Source: Rotaria macrura
Taxonomy: Eukaryota > Rotifera > Eurotatoria > Philodinida > Philodinidae
Assembly (NCBI GenBank): GCA_900239685.1
Contig: OENT01000410.1
Location: 1-64,000 of the forward strand
Length of the DNA stretch: 64,000 nt
Direction of reading: 5' to 3'
How positions within the stretch are numbered: the first letter of the stretch is position 1; the number at the start of each line of letters is the position of its first letter. The notes under the pieces were generated by a model. The model saw only the letters and a list, made by a program, of their open reading frames with translations. It did no database searches and was not told where the DNA came from. Shown piece after piece: positions 24,896 to 35,582 of the stretch. Both the position numbers and the translations under genes were made by a program.

Positions 24896-27800
24896 AAATA
24901 TCATCTAGATATTCACTTGAATAAAATAAAATTTGTTACCTGAATTCATGTAGTTGTTTATAACACTGTCGCACATTGAAAAGTGTTAATTGATATGAAA
25001 AATTACTCACGTATAATATCTAAATTTTTTCAATAGAGTATGAAAATATGGCTTGTAATTGTATACTGCAAAACATTGGTATCGAAGCGTTCCAATAGAT
25101 ATAATTACTCGGTCCTGGATTTATTCTCAGTGTTTAACTGGTTGCAATAGGTGTGAAATGTAATTCTCTATTGCTTTTAACATAGTCAAACTCTGTTTAC
25201 TATTCAAAATTGAATAGAAATGCTCCATGTCTAGGCATAATCTAATTTTGGAGTATTTCAACCACTTGCAACGAATATCAATTTGTAGATGACATTGAAG
25301 AATAATGCATTGCTGCTGCGTCAATTTCATCGTTCTGTGTGTGCATGTGTGTGTGTGTTTGTGTGTTCTTTACATAAGTATGTTACTGTTGCTATGGACG
25401 GTTCTTCGTGAGAGAAAAAATATTTCAGAAAAACACAAGAAAAATAAGACGAAAATGGAACAAAAAGTGCTGTTATATTACAAGTGTTAGAAAGAAACCA
25501 TTTAAAAACAACATGCAAATGACAGAAACAAAACAGTTCTAATTCTGAGGAGAAAACAGTTTCGAGATCGTATAGTACGTTGTAATTTCAATTATCATTT
25601 GACCATCGTGAGTAAATTGCATGAGACAGATTCGAACATTAAAAGAAACTAATTTTAATGGTATGTATGTGGTGGAAAGATGCGATGAATGTTGAACGCT
25701 ATTGAAAATATCCAAAAACTAGGAAATTAGAATCTGCAATCTACATAAGAACAACGGACACCATTAAAGTAATTTCGTGTTCACGAATGCGGTTGTCTGT
25801 AGATTTTTTTGATTCAGGAAGGCATGAGAAAACTAAAACGAAATCTTCATCCTCGAGTTTTCGAAAAGATAAACCGATCACTTTCACCGTGCCCAATAAT
25901 GTGAAATATCGTACAGTATATACGTGTTGTTTTTGTGTTCCGACTCTATAGCATTAGACATGTGTGAGTAAAATTAAAGTTTTGACTGCTGAACGAACAT
26001 ATCTCAAATATGACTTGGTGTTCACAGCCACAGATCAAGAAAATCAAATTTCACGGTATTTAGAATGCGTTAAGGTAGCCGTAATTCAAAATTTCACCAG
26101 AATTATTTTTCATTTCTACAAGGCATGATACTTGGAAGGAGCTCGCAGTCTCATAAGAGAATGTGTACTTCAGTTTATTCACTGTTTTTATTTGCAAAAT
26201 GATTCATAAAAAAGATACATGGTTGAATGTGTGGTTCAAGGTCTGTGGCCAGGTCCGAGTGGGTAAGAGTGAGAAGGATACTCGTACATACATAAACACT
26301 CACTATTTTTACACTTATAGAATATCGTCTCTTGAAATGGGATCATATCTTAACACTTAGTCATTCATTGTTTGTACCTAGAAAATATTTGATCAAGCAC
26401 TGTTCGAATGCTAGGAGAAGAGGAATGAAATTTAGCTGGATTATAAATAATGCCAATGCTTGCTGTTGAACTTAATAGTCGTCGGTAGTCTTATCTATAA
26501 CAGCTTTCATGCAACGTCAACATACGTGGCTATCTCACAATTTAACGCTTAAAACAAATTTCTCCACTGGTGGTATTTTAAATAAATATTGTTTCTGGCA
26601 TTGCGTTGCATACTTGTAAATAAGAATTTTCAAAACCTATATCGTTTCTCTATGTTTTTCTTTTTCGAATGATGAAGTGATGATTATGAACGCTAATTTA
26701 CATATTTGTTAACTCCTATAATTATTATATCATATACTCTTGTTCTAGATTATACAAGGTTCATATTCTTATTAAGTTATTCTCATGGCAACAATCAAGA
26801 CAGACTCCCAAGAACGACGTAAGTAATTGAGAGAAATAGCTTGTTGACGATATTCTAAATATATTTGAATCATTATAATAACTTGCTTCTCTACCGATTA
26901 TCAATTGTAGAATAAAGCAAATAGGGAAATCAATTCAATTGTCACTAAGTCACGAGTATATGAAACAACGAAGAAAGTGTAAATTTGATTGAGAAAGTGC
27001 TAAAGCTGCTAGATTTCCAGAGATTTTCCAGAAGGGGAGAGGTCCTTGTAATAGCTTTAAGTTATAATATTTAATAGGCGCTGATATGAAGTCTCTATCA
27101 ATATCTTTCTGTTTTTATTCAATATTTTTGATTACGAAACTGAAGTAAATAATTGTACGAATAAATTGTCTACAACATTTTCACACAACGGTTTACGCCA
27201 ATGTATGTATATAATAAAGATGGATTATGTTTTCAAGTTTGAGTTCTTTGCATGAAATTAGTAGAGGAATGCATTTAAGAGATTGACTTACACGAATTCT
27301 CTGTTCTCTCTATTTCTTGACTAGCAGCATTAAAATAAAACTATGAATATGAACATTCGGTCATCACTCTCTGCGACAGATTGCAGTGAATGAAGTCCTC
27401 CGTCTATCGCTTTCCACAAGTTTTGTTCAAAACTTTCCTGGAACCATCTTCATTCAGTATATACCCCATGTATGATCAGTTCTTCATGTTTATATGTGCT
27501 CAATTAGCATAACTATCTACTGATTCTAAAACTTCATGAAACAGTTGTACTGCAAACCGTGGAACTGATACTATGTATTATTTTCCGATTTGTTAATTTG
27601 TCGACATTCGTTGTAGAATCTTTTAGATGCTATTCTAATTAGAGTCTAGTACGACTATTCGTCTATGTGAATCTTGTCCATGTATCTCACCACTAATTTT
27701 GCTTGAAGACTTGAAAGTTTTAGAAATTAAAGTTTTTCATATAATAGATATATAGCCAAATTTTCCACTATCTTCATTAAGAAAAAGTATTAAAATATCT

Positions 27801-28292
27801 CTGACTATTTATCCCCACATTCTACTAGGTACTCTTAATATTCCACATTTATATTATAGATATGACACTATTAACAGCGAAAAATGTCTTAAGAAACACG
27901 TATGTTATTTAGGGGAAGACGAGAGATCGATTTCCTGAATCTTTTGTTCAATACGTCGCTGCATAGAACATTAAAAGCCTTATATGAAAACAATTAATTG
28001 AATATGCAAAAGTACAGCTGAAATATTTAGCTCGAAGAAAAAATTTAATAATTGAACATATTTTTCCAACGATTGACTGATTGAAATCAATTCATTACTG
28101 ATCAATCACGCTATTCTTGTGAGCAACAGAGTTGAAATTAGACCGACAGTGATGAACACAGTTTATCGACGTATATATTGAAGAAAAATATGCGCTTTCT
28201 TTTCGATTAATTCATTTCTACTTCATATATTAAACTTTGTGTCACAGAAATATTTTATCAGACGCTTGTAGTTCCATTATATTATAGCTAAA
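24896..28292. other. Diverged flank of copy B, then intergenic
   Basis: To ~26.48 kb this aligns loosely with 15.57-17.96 kb of copy A. A - strand frame at 25127-25330 (ends NYISHLLQPVKH) has a broken counterpart in copy A (KSIENGISCQ), so both seem to preserve the end of an old gene. A (TG)n run lies at ~25335-25365. 26.5-28.29 kb shows nothing supportable. Confidence 0.45.
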
Positions 28293-29171
28293 ATGATGTG
28301 TTCAAATTGTAACTCGGTAGAGACTAAACTCTGGTGTAATAAATGTGAAACAAGTTATTGTCCGCCATGTTACGAATCGATTCATACAGTGCCTGTTTTG
28401 AAAACGCATGTATCCATACCAATCGATCAGAAGCCAATCATGTTAATCGTATGTAATCAACATCCTGATGAGAAACTTAAATTTTGGTGTAATACTTGTT
28501 CAATACTCGTCTGTTCTGATTGTATGATCAATCAGCATCAAGGTCATGCGTGTAGCGGAATAGAGAAGGAAGCATCTAACAAAGCAAAAGAGGTCAGTAC
28601 TTTAATTAATCTTTTCTTGTGAGCATTCTACGAAAAGACATTTTTCTCCATTTTATAGCGACAAGATTTGTTTACGAATACCAAATCAGTCTTAGATCTA
28701 TTATTAAAAACTGCCACGGAGCTAATAGTTATCAATGAAAATCTTACCATAGAAAAAATTACACAAACATTTGAGTCAATACGTTCGATAATCACAAAGC
28801 ATGAGAACGTACTGAAACAAAAGATTCGTTCTATCGAAAAACGAAATAAAGATTTGGTTCAAAAATTTCAAAAACAACTTAAAAGAACACAAGAAAAATT
28901 AAGCAAACGGAATCAAGACTTTGAATGTATTCTCTCGGGCAAAGATCATGCAGCATTATTACAAAATCATAGGAAATCAATGAATTACTTGCAGACAACC
29001 TCAAAAGAATTAAACGAACTAAAATCTCCTGTTAAAACTAACTATCGCATCCAGGAGATCGATCAGGTGCACCGATCTGTGGCTAATATATTAGAACGAG
29101 TGTGCATCTATGAATGGCAAGAAGGTAGTATGAAACTTATATTCTCTGATAGGTCGGAAAAGAGACATTGA
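28293..29171 (+). CDS. B-box zinc-finger / coiled-coil protein (TRIM-like, no RING)
   Basis: Two exons, 28293-28592 and 28659-29171, with a 66-bp GT-AG intron, give 270 residues. Residues ~3-45 hold a Cys-rich B-box1-like module (CSNC...CNKC...CPPC) and ~54-90 a B-box2 (CNQH...FWCNTC...CSDC...HQGHAC). A long charged coiled coil follows (residues ~100-230). This is the TRIM order without RING and without a C-terminal domain. Known TRIM/B-box proteins act as oligomeric scaffolds or ubiquitin ligases; without RING, ligase activity is unlikely. A six-blade NHL protein starts ~2.9 kb downstream on the same strand, but a spliced - strand gene lies between, so I treat them as separate. The start is the first of two tandem ATGs. 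Confidence 0.85.
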
Positions 29172-29628
29172 ATTTTTTCTATGCGTGCTAGAATGTTTAC
29201 GAGATGGTTTTTGGCTTCTCGATGTGTCAGAATGAAACAATTTGTTGTCTTGCTCACTATCGTTTCAAAAATCATAATTATCAACTAGTATGCTTGATAT
29301 TTTTGAGAAATTTGGATAGTGTTGATAACCTATTTACAGTTGATCTTGATTGAGATATCTGACTTTAAGATAGTTTTCATTACCAAGAAAGGTGATCTTT
29401 GCCCATCTATATGCAGATTTCGTATTGTTGACAAAATTGTAAAAACTAATCTTTCACAAATTCGATCATGTTTTACACACCCACATGGTTATTTTGACTC
29501 AAAATCTACAATAGAAGTAATATTACTTTAGCACGATTTTTCACCGAAACAAAATCTCAAATTACTCCAGTAGGAAGTTCAACCAAAGTCAGATTCAGTT
29601 TTGAGCCTTATCGTAGTATATATAGAAT

Positions 29629-30080
29629 TTAAAGTAATTCTTGGTTGGTATCACTGACTTGACGCGACCGGAGAGAAAAGGAAATATAACGAGGAAAAAT
29701 AAGATAATTGAGATAAGGATTAGTTTCAACGTGAAATTTCGGTTTCGAAAATTTACAATATATTATTCTTACCGATGAGATTGTACGAGTCGCACTTAAC
29801 TTTTAGTTTCGTTGCAGTAGATTCAGGAATTAAAATCTTTCGTAAATGACACAGCTCGATGTCTTTTAAGTGTGATGTAAGTTACAAATAATAGCAAGAA
29901 TTCGGAACATGAATTTTTGTGCATAGAAATGATTTTATACAAGACACGACAGATGATATAGCAATTAATCTCAACTGTCATATCAATAGGCAAAGGTTTA
30001 CCTTTCAGGGAAAATAGAATAAATTCGGGATGATGAATCGTTAAGGGTCCCACCGTTTTCAATGCTTGATGAATCGAAAA
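29629..30080 (-). CDS. Spliced gene, 3' part, unknown protein
   Basis: Three exons with good splice sites keep one frame: 30002-30080 (after acceptor TAACTTTAG, ends AAAG|GTAAAC), 29773-29862 (ends ATCG|GTAAGA) and 29629-29657 (ends TTACTTTAA). The protein reads SIHQALKTVGPLTIHHPEFI, then ELCHLRKILIPESTATKLKV and ends SDTNQELL. No ATG is in frame. Coding-like pieces upstream at 30081-30420 (MPMGVFAPREVELET; GLKYFLNDSVQIEEISKFKF; TDLERVFENEHKSHDKSLRI) are separated by stops, so the gene may be decayed at its 5' end. No family was recognised. Confidence 0.45.
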
Positions 30081-30639
30081 CTAAAGTTAGAAATTCAAGA
30101 AATCGATTTATTCATATTTTTAAAAGCACAGATCGAACAAAGAAGAATTATTTGATTCTCAGCGATTTATCATGTGACTTGTGTTCATTTTCAAACACTC
30201 TTTCTAAATCTGTTTAGAGATTTTATCTTCTAGAAAATTTAAATTTTGAAATCTCTTCGATTTGTACCGAATCATTCAGAAAATATTTTAAACCATGATC
30301 ACTTCGTTTCATGTTGCATGAGTTTCCAGCTCAACTTCTCGTGGAGCAAAAACACCCATCGGCATATTTAGATTCTTGACAAGGAAAGAATTTCATAATC
30401 ATTCCTGACATCAATAAATATCGTTTTTGAAACAGGGGGCAGCTTCTTCTATCATACAAAGTGAGGTCATCATGAGTGTATATTTTTCAAATGAATTCTA
30501 TTGTCCTGTTATATTTTGTTTCTCTTATATCGAGAACTTCACTCTTAACGAGTGATCTAAACAATGAAAAGATATTGAAATATCTATAGAATAACACAAA
30601 GAATGTATTGATGTGCTTTGATTTTTAGATTCTTCGACA

Positions 30640-30837
30640 ATGAGTGACGTGAATTCCAAGCAAGAAAATGAAAAGACAAATTCTAACAAACTTGAAGTAA
30701 TTGAAACAATTTTTTATTATTGACCATCTACATACAAACATCGTCTTTTACGTAAATAGAATGGTATAACGCCATCAGTAACCGGGGCAATCACGGAAAC
30801 CAAAACTCCACCAATGAGAGGTAGAGACTATCGTTGA
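30640..30837 (+). CDS. Small two-exon ORF, hydrophilic N-terminal-like
   Basis: ATG at 30640 lies shortly after a TTTTTAG. Exon 1 (30640-30696) reads MSDVNSKQENEKTNSNKLE. A 63-bp GT-AG intron ends GTAAATAG, and exon 2 (30760-30837) reads NGITPSVTGAITETKTPPMR and ends at TGA, 44 residues in all. The peptide is polar and disordered, like the cytoplasmic N-terminus of a membrane protein. A frame one base off continues beyond the TGA (FLNELPRGVGAYGLSGSVVL), so it may be the broken first exon of a longer gene, perhaps the NHL gene 1.2 kb downstream. That link is a guess. Confidence 0.4.
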
Positions 30838-32093
30838 TGATCATTTTCTTAATGAACTACCTAGAGGAGTGGGTGCATATGGGTTATCGGGTTCTGTCGT
30901 TCTGCCGGCAAGTTTGCCCAAATGACATATACGCTCAAAGCGAGAATCTTTTGTTCACTACGACTTGTGTGATTGTGTTGGAAAGGTATTTCGAAAACTT
31001 CACAATTTCGTATCTTACGACTCTGTGAATATTTTTTCTCTTCTATCAACAAAACTTAGAATTTCATTGATATTCTCATTTTCAATCGACGTCGAATCTT
31101 CACTTTGATTGCATACCATAGTTATCGAAAGGTGACGTTTTTTTTGCTTGTCTTGAGGCGATTCATTTTCCCGAAAGTCTCTGATTCGACAAATTTATAT
31201 CTCTACTTTAATTTATGCAATCGATCTCGATTAATTACTTCATTTCTTTCGATGAAGGTTTCGGAGTAATGAGGTCTATCAGAAAATATGAAATAAAAAA
31301 AAGGAAATAAACAATGATTATGAATGATTTTCCTCAGAATACAGATTTGTATTAACAACACTGTTTGAAAAAATCCGTTATGTTAAACTTGAGCAGAAAA
31401 GAGTTAATTTTTTGATGAGTCTAAAAAAAGAAAAGCTAAAGGAGGATACATGTAGCAAATATAAAATAGAAAACCAAGCGGTAGAAACTTTACATTCGTT
31501 TATCGACTAGTTACAACAACATGAATAGGTTCATATGTCTTCTTTAGTATAATTAGGTCCTGCAATTATTAACGTAACGTCCTACTGTAGGAATAACTGT
31601 TGGGCAACACTGAATCTATACAACCGATTTGTATCATAAATACCTCAAGTTGTAGCATCATTTCATCTTTAAAATCGATCACATAAAAATGTTGGACTAC
31701 ATTAATCCTCAGGCCAACATTTATTTGACTTTTCAATTCAGTATAAGCGTGACAGCGGAAAAATAATGTATCTTGTTTCTTACTTTGATGAAGCACTGGG
31801 ATTCGTATTTCCCGTGTTTGTTCTGTTTGTGTTCATCACAAACATAGCCATCTAACTCATGAGAAAGTAATTTCTGATCCAATTATCCTATCCTCCGAAA
31901 AGCTACCACTATATTAAGTTATAATGATTTCGTCCTCGATCTCTTTGTTTGGATTGATTCTAGTCAAAACAAAAGAAATTCATATCCCATCGACCAATTC
32001 AGTGAAAATCGAATGCGTCTACTTTTATCACTATTTTCTGCATTCAATTGTGTTTGTATTTTTGTATCATTTTCCGAGTACACTACTAATTAG
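30838..32093. other. Gap upstream of the NHL gene
   Basis: A 61-codon open frame starts 31924 (MISSSISLFGLILVKTKEIH) and could include a signal/anchor exon of the NHL gene, but no donor in matching phase is clear. A + frame at 30834-31028 is open but unrecognised. Nothing else is supportable. Confidence 0.35.
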
Positions 32094-32992
32094 GTACAAG
32101 CTCAACTGATATTTCTTTGAATACTAAATGGTATCGAAATCATGTTATTGTCGCTGGTGGAAATAGACAAGGTAATAAACTGAATCAGCTCAGTGGTCCA
32201 TCTGGTCTGTATGTCGATGAAGATGAGACAATTTATATCGCCGATTTCAACAATCATCGTATCATGAAATGGAAATCAGGTGCAAGGCGTGGTACCGTTA
32301 TTGCCGGTGGAAATGGAAAAGGAAACAGAGCGAATCAACTAAATCGTCCCTACGATGTGATTGTCGATAAAAAGAGTGATAGTCTCATTATCTCCGATAA
32401 TGGAAATCTCAGAATTGTGCAATGGTCTCTTCGAAATGGTACATCGTATGGACAAACACTGATTTCGAATATCTCTTGTGCAGGTTTGACTATGGATGAA
32501 AATGGATTTCTTTACGTTGCTGACGATGGCAAACATGAGGTGAGACGATATCGAATAGGTGACACTGAAGGTATGTTAGTTGCCGGTGGCAATGGAAAAG
32601 GAAGGCGTCTCGATCAGCTCTGTGAACCTTGGTACGTATTTGTTGATCGAGATCATGCACTTTATGTGTCTGACTGGGGAAACCATCGTGTGATGAAATG
32701 GGAAGAAGGTGCTAAACAAGGCATTGTCGTCGCTGGCGGTCACGGAAAAGGAAACAGCCTCGCACATTTGCCCACTCCCGAAGGAATTGTCGTCGATCAA
32801 TTCGGTACTGTCTATGTGTCTGATTCTTGGAATGATCGAATCATGCGTTGGCCAAAAGGAGCCAGAAAAGGATGTGTCATTGTTGGTAAACAACGATTAA
32901 GTTCTCCCATCGGTTTATCATTTGATCGTAATAACAATCTCTACATCGTTGATTGGGGAAATCATCGTGTTCAACGTTTTTCTCCCCGGTGA
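32094..32992 (+). CDS. NHL-repeat beta-propeller protein (5' end unresolved)
   Basis: One long exon beginning right after an acceptor (CTACTAATTAG at 32083-32093) encodes about 298 residues of a complete six-blade NHL propeller. Each blade repeats a pattern such as VIVAGGNRQGNKLNQL, then a YVDEDETIYIADFNNHRIMKW-like strand pair. The last blade ends GNHRVQRFSPR before TGA. NHL propellers bind proteins or RNA; secreted or membrane-anchored multi-NHL proteins are abundant in bdelloids. No in-frame ATG precedes the first blade: the only early start codon is TTG at 32117, so an upstream exon with ATG and probably a signal or anchor segment is expected. Blade order is regular with no stops, so the gene looks functional. 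Confidence 0.85.
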
Positions 32993-33180
32993 TGAACTTT
33001 CGGTTTTTCTTTGTGTGTGTTCCTTTTTCTGACTAAACTCAATGAGATAAGGTTAAATGAGATTAAAATAGACATGCTCCTTTTTCATGCTTTAGATGTC
33101 CGTGAATGAGTGTGAGGTACTGTGTCCAACTGGAAGTGAAATCGTTAGACTTGCATTAAAGCCTCTTTGCAAGATGGATA

Positions 33181-33237
33181 TGTGGGTGTGGGTGACTTGG
33201 TCTTCACTCAGTTACACCACAAACCCATACCTACATC
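33181..33237. repeat. Telomere-like hairpin TGTGGGTGTGGGTG
   Basis: TGTGGGTGTGGGTG (two perfect TGTGGG units) at 33181-33194 is followed by an imperfect inverted arm CACCACAAACCCATACC before 33237. Just downstream CATGTCCAAATCC occurs twice (33258 and 33287). Confidence 0.6.
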
Positions 33238-33512
33238 TAGAAACTAGATCCGAACCATGTCCAAATCCAGAAACCACAGCGAAATCCATGTCCAAATCCC
33301 AAATTAATTCAAAATGTGTTGCATTCCTAATTATAAGGGTTATATAGAAATCCAAACGTCGATAAAATAAAACTATTATTTTCGGAAAAAACAGATTTAT
33401 TAGCGTGAGAGTGAATCCAATATCCACACACATACTCATGTATGGTGAACTTTGAAAAAATGGTACGCCATGACATAGTGTAATCATTTTGTTTTGATTT
33501 TTTTGAACAATT

Positions 33513-33761
33513 TCAATGGCTGATTCTAGTCACATTCCGACCTTGCCATCCCTTAGCATCTTTGAAAACATTAAATTCAACATCGTCATTATCCTCTAAT
33601 AAAGTCTGCCCAGATGGCGTATTAAGGATTGCGGAGCAATGCACGAAAATGTCTTCGTCAAAACCATGGCAGTCGATAAATCCGTAGCCTTTCTTATGAT
33701 TGAACCAAATTATTGTTCCACGCAATTTTCTGTCGCGATGCACTTCAAGACATAGTTTTTT
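33513..33761 (-). CDS. Cold-shock domain protein (RNA/DNA binding)
   Basis: A complete cold-shock domain reads GTIIWFNHKKGYGFID (RNP1-type KKGYGFI) then DEDIFVHCSAI (RNP2) and VEFNVFKDAKGWQGRNVTRI, ending at TGA 33513. CSD proteins such as Y-box and Lin-28 bind single-stranded RNA. The only in-frame start is GTG (33743). The frame extends to a possible acceptor (AAACTCAG at 33762), so it is probably the last exon of a larger gene. The adjoining frame at 33710-34072 overlaps it in another phase and may be its 5' part, joined by an intron or broken by a one-base shift. Confidence 0.75.
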   Translation of the reverse strand, partial: KKLCLEVHRDRKLRGTIIWFNHKKGYGFIDCHGFDEDIFVHCSAILNTPSGQTLLEDNDDVEFNVFKDAKGWQGRNVTRISH

Positions 33762-34354
33762 CTGAGTTTTGTTAACACATCGAAAGGAATACGTTCGTCA
33801 GGTGCCATTGTGAGCCATTGTTGGTTCATATAAAAATGAGACAGCACGGTAATAACGAGTTTTTCTTCAAAATCACTCAATTTTTTATCTGTATTATGGT
33901 ATGTATCATATTTATTGTTCGAATTCGTTGTGTTAAATGTTCGAGAATTGAATTTCCATTCGCCTTTCACATATGCGAAGCCAGCACCAACAAAATTTAA
34001 TTCATTCCCCTGCGAACTACCAAATATTGAGTAAAACAATCTGGCATGCATTGTCAGTCCAAATTGTGGTCCCTCAGGTATATTTTTGATGATTCAATCC
34101 GATTGTTTAATATAAACAATGCCAGTATGACTATGAACATTATTTAACATGAAATTACTTTGTTTATTGTATAAATAAACCATTAGACCTATGTAATCCT
34201 TGTCTGGATGAAAGATATCAGAATCCTTGTGAATGTGAATGCTTTTGACTTTGATTGATGGGTTTATTGGGTCACTACTTCCAAGTTCGTTAGTCCAGTC
34301 ACTATCGTCATCAATGATTGGATTTTTAGCTCCTTGGAGCGACCAATTAGCCAT
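33710..34354 (-). CDS. Unrecognised protein, possibly 5' part of the CSD gene
   Basis: Exon A (34118-34354) starts at ATG (MANWSLQGAKNPIIDDDSDW) and ends VHSHTGI. A 45-bp intron joins in frame to exon B (34072 leftward), which reads GPQFGLTMHARLFYSIFG, continues through SDFEEKLVITVLSHFYMNQQ and MAPDERIPFDVLTKL, and stops at 33710. The composition is clearly protein-like, with no domain I recognise. The last ~50 bp overlap the cold-shock frame, so the annotated stop may be artificial. The 5' end could extend through a hydrophobic, TTG-starting segment up to 34405. Confidence 0.55.
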
Positions 34355-34743
34355 ACCAAAACTACAAGAATGCTTGCAAGCGACATTGATGATAATAATG
34401 AGCAAATAATAAGAATAAATGACAGGGAAACTAATCTGAATAGTAATACTGGTCGAAATCCAATGCCATAACTATCAAGTCTTGAGTTTATTCGATAGGA
34501 AAGATGAAAATTTTAATTTAATTTAATTTTCAACTAAGTCAATTTTTTAAAGCAACAGTCAAAACTAATATTTTACTTATTTTCCAAAGTAACTAGGCAT
34601 GAGTGTGTATGATGAAGGTGGTGTCAGTCATTGGAAGGGTGGGGAAAAGTCTCGCTCTTTGGTTTAGCCTAACCATTTTGCTCTAAACTATATGTGAGTT
34701 CCACAAAAAGCTCAATACGTCGCATTATATGGCGCCCTTGTAA

Positions 34744-34767
34744 TTGACACATGCGGCCATGTGTCAA
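34744..34767. repeat. Perfect 10-bp hairpin
   Basis: TTGACACATG and CATGTGTCAA are separated by CGGC. Function unknown; it stands in a gene-free stretch (34355-35127). Confidence 0.8.
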
Positions 34768-34896
34768 TGTGCGAAAAATGAGAAAGCTAAGTTGTTGTAG
34801 GTGCCTATTCAATCTTACCTTCACTATTCGAAACAACAAACTGTTGGCAGAGAATGCAGCAGATTCGCGTTCCGTTTTTGTTTGTAATGGTTAACA

Positions 34897-34962
34897 AAGG
34901 GTGTTGGCGTGTGAGATGTGAGTCAACTCTTCATCAACAATCACACACACACACACACCCTT
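34897..34962. repeat. Telomere-like hairpin AAGGGTGTTGG...ACACCCTT
   Basis: The left arm AAGGGTGTTGGCGTGTGA and a right arm of CA repeats ending ACACCCTT are inverted around a ~25-bp loop. Same family as 13097-13160, here with a (CA)n expansion in one arm. Confidence 0.55.
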
Positions 34963-35127
34963 CGATAGAAACCATGCTGAATTTGTTTTCTATTTGAAAG
35001 TAAATCAACATCCTACGATATTCTTATTGGTTCCATTTCGAAGAACGGTAATGAGGCAAATGTGTGCACCAATGAATAGCGAAAAACATTTCATTCTATT
35101 GAAAAACATCGAACAATTGTTTTGCAG

Positions 35128-35250
35128 GGCAGTCGCATGGACTTTCTCTACGCCATATTTAGTATGATGACTGATATTGACGAGGAAGAAAAAAAGGAAC
35201 GAACCAACCGTGAACTTGATTCGTTTATACGAAGCTTTCTGAAATTATGA
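35128..35250 (+). CDS. Candidate terminal exon
   Basis: After a strong acceptor (CAATTGTTTTGCAG) 40 codons read GSRMDFLYAIFSMMTDIDEE then a charged EKKERTNRELDSFI and LKL before TGA. A good donor (ACG|GTAATG at 35049) lies 79 bp upstream in matching phase, preceded by an open frame. It could be the 3' end of a small gene. No family was recognised. Confidence 0.33.
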   Translation, partial: GSRMDFLYAIFSMMTDIDEEEKKERTNRELDSFIRSFLKL

Positions 35251-35261
35251 ATATGAATGAT

Positions 35262-35582
35262 TTTTTTTATAATAAACGCAACGGTACTCTTGATGAACCG
35301 CTGGAAAAATAGCAGTGTAGAGGACAGAAGACAACATTATTATTAGCGAGAACTCTATTTCGTACATAGCGTCAATCGTCTATACTTACTCTTGAAGAAC
35401 CAAGCAAAGGTCTACCTGACGAAACAACGGTAACTATTATTGAAAACATTATCAACTGGTATCGATCAATAGGTATTTCTTTTCTCATTTTCCATACTGA
35501 AAGAGCGCGCATACGTTTTTGTATGATCATATATTCACTATTGAAAATGGATGCATTACCAAAGTTAAATGAAGACAAATAG
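35262..35582 (+). pseudogene. ABC-transporter nucleotide-binding-domain relic
   Basis: A single + strand frame with two internal stops keeps the order of an ABC NBD C-terminal half. It has a degraded signature followed by helix (CRGQKTTLLLARTLF, LSGGQ-like), a Walker-B-like block LTLEEPSKGLPDETTVTIIE (expected LLLDEPTSGLD), then NIINWYRSIGISFLIFHTE, where FHTE sits where the switch His belongs, and TAG at 35580. The stops are at ~35312 and in the linker before Walker B. With the Walker B Asp replaced by Glu and the signature lost, it is dead. It is unrelated in detail to the intact ABCG gene at 5570. Confidence 0.6.

Noticed and set aside
32339..32900. Several open frames on both strands inside the NHL exon
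   Set aside because: They are shadows of the NHL repeats, which recur in the main frame with perfect periodicity.
28293..32992. Single TRIM-NHL gene joining the B-box and NHL exons
   Set aside because: It would need a ~2.9-kb intron, far beyond the short introns seen here, and a spliced - strand gene lies in between; kept only as a question.
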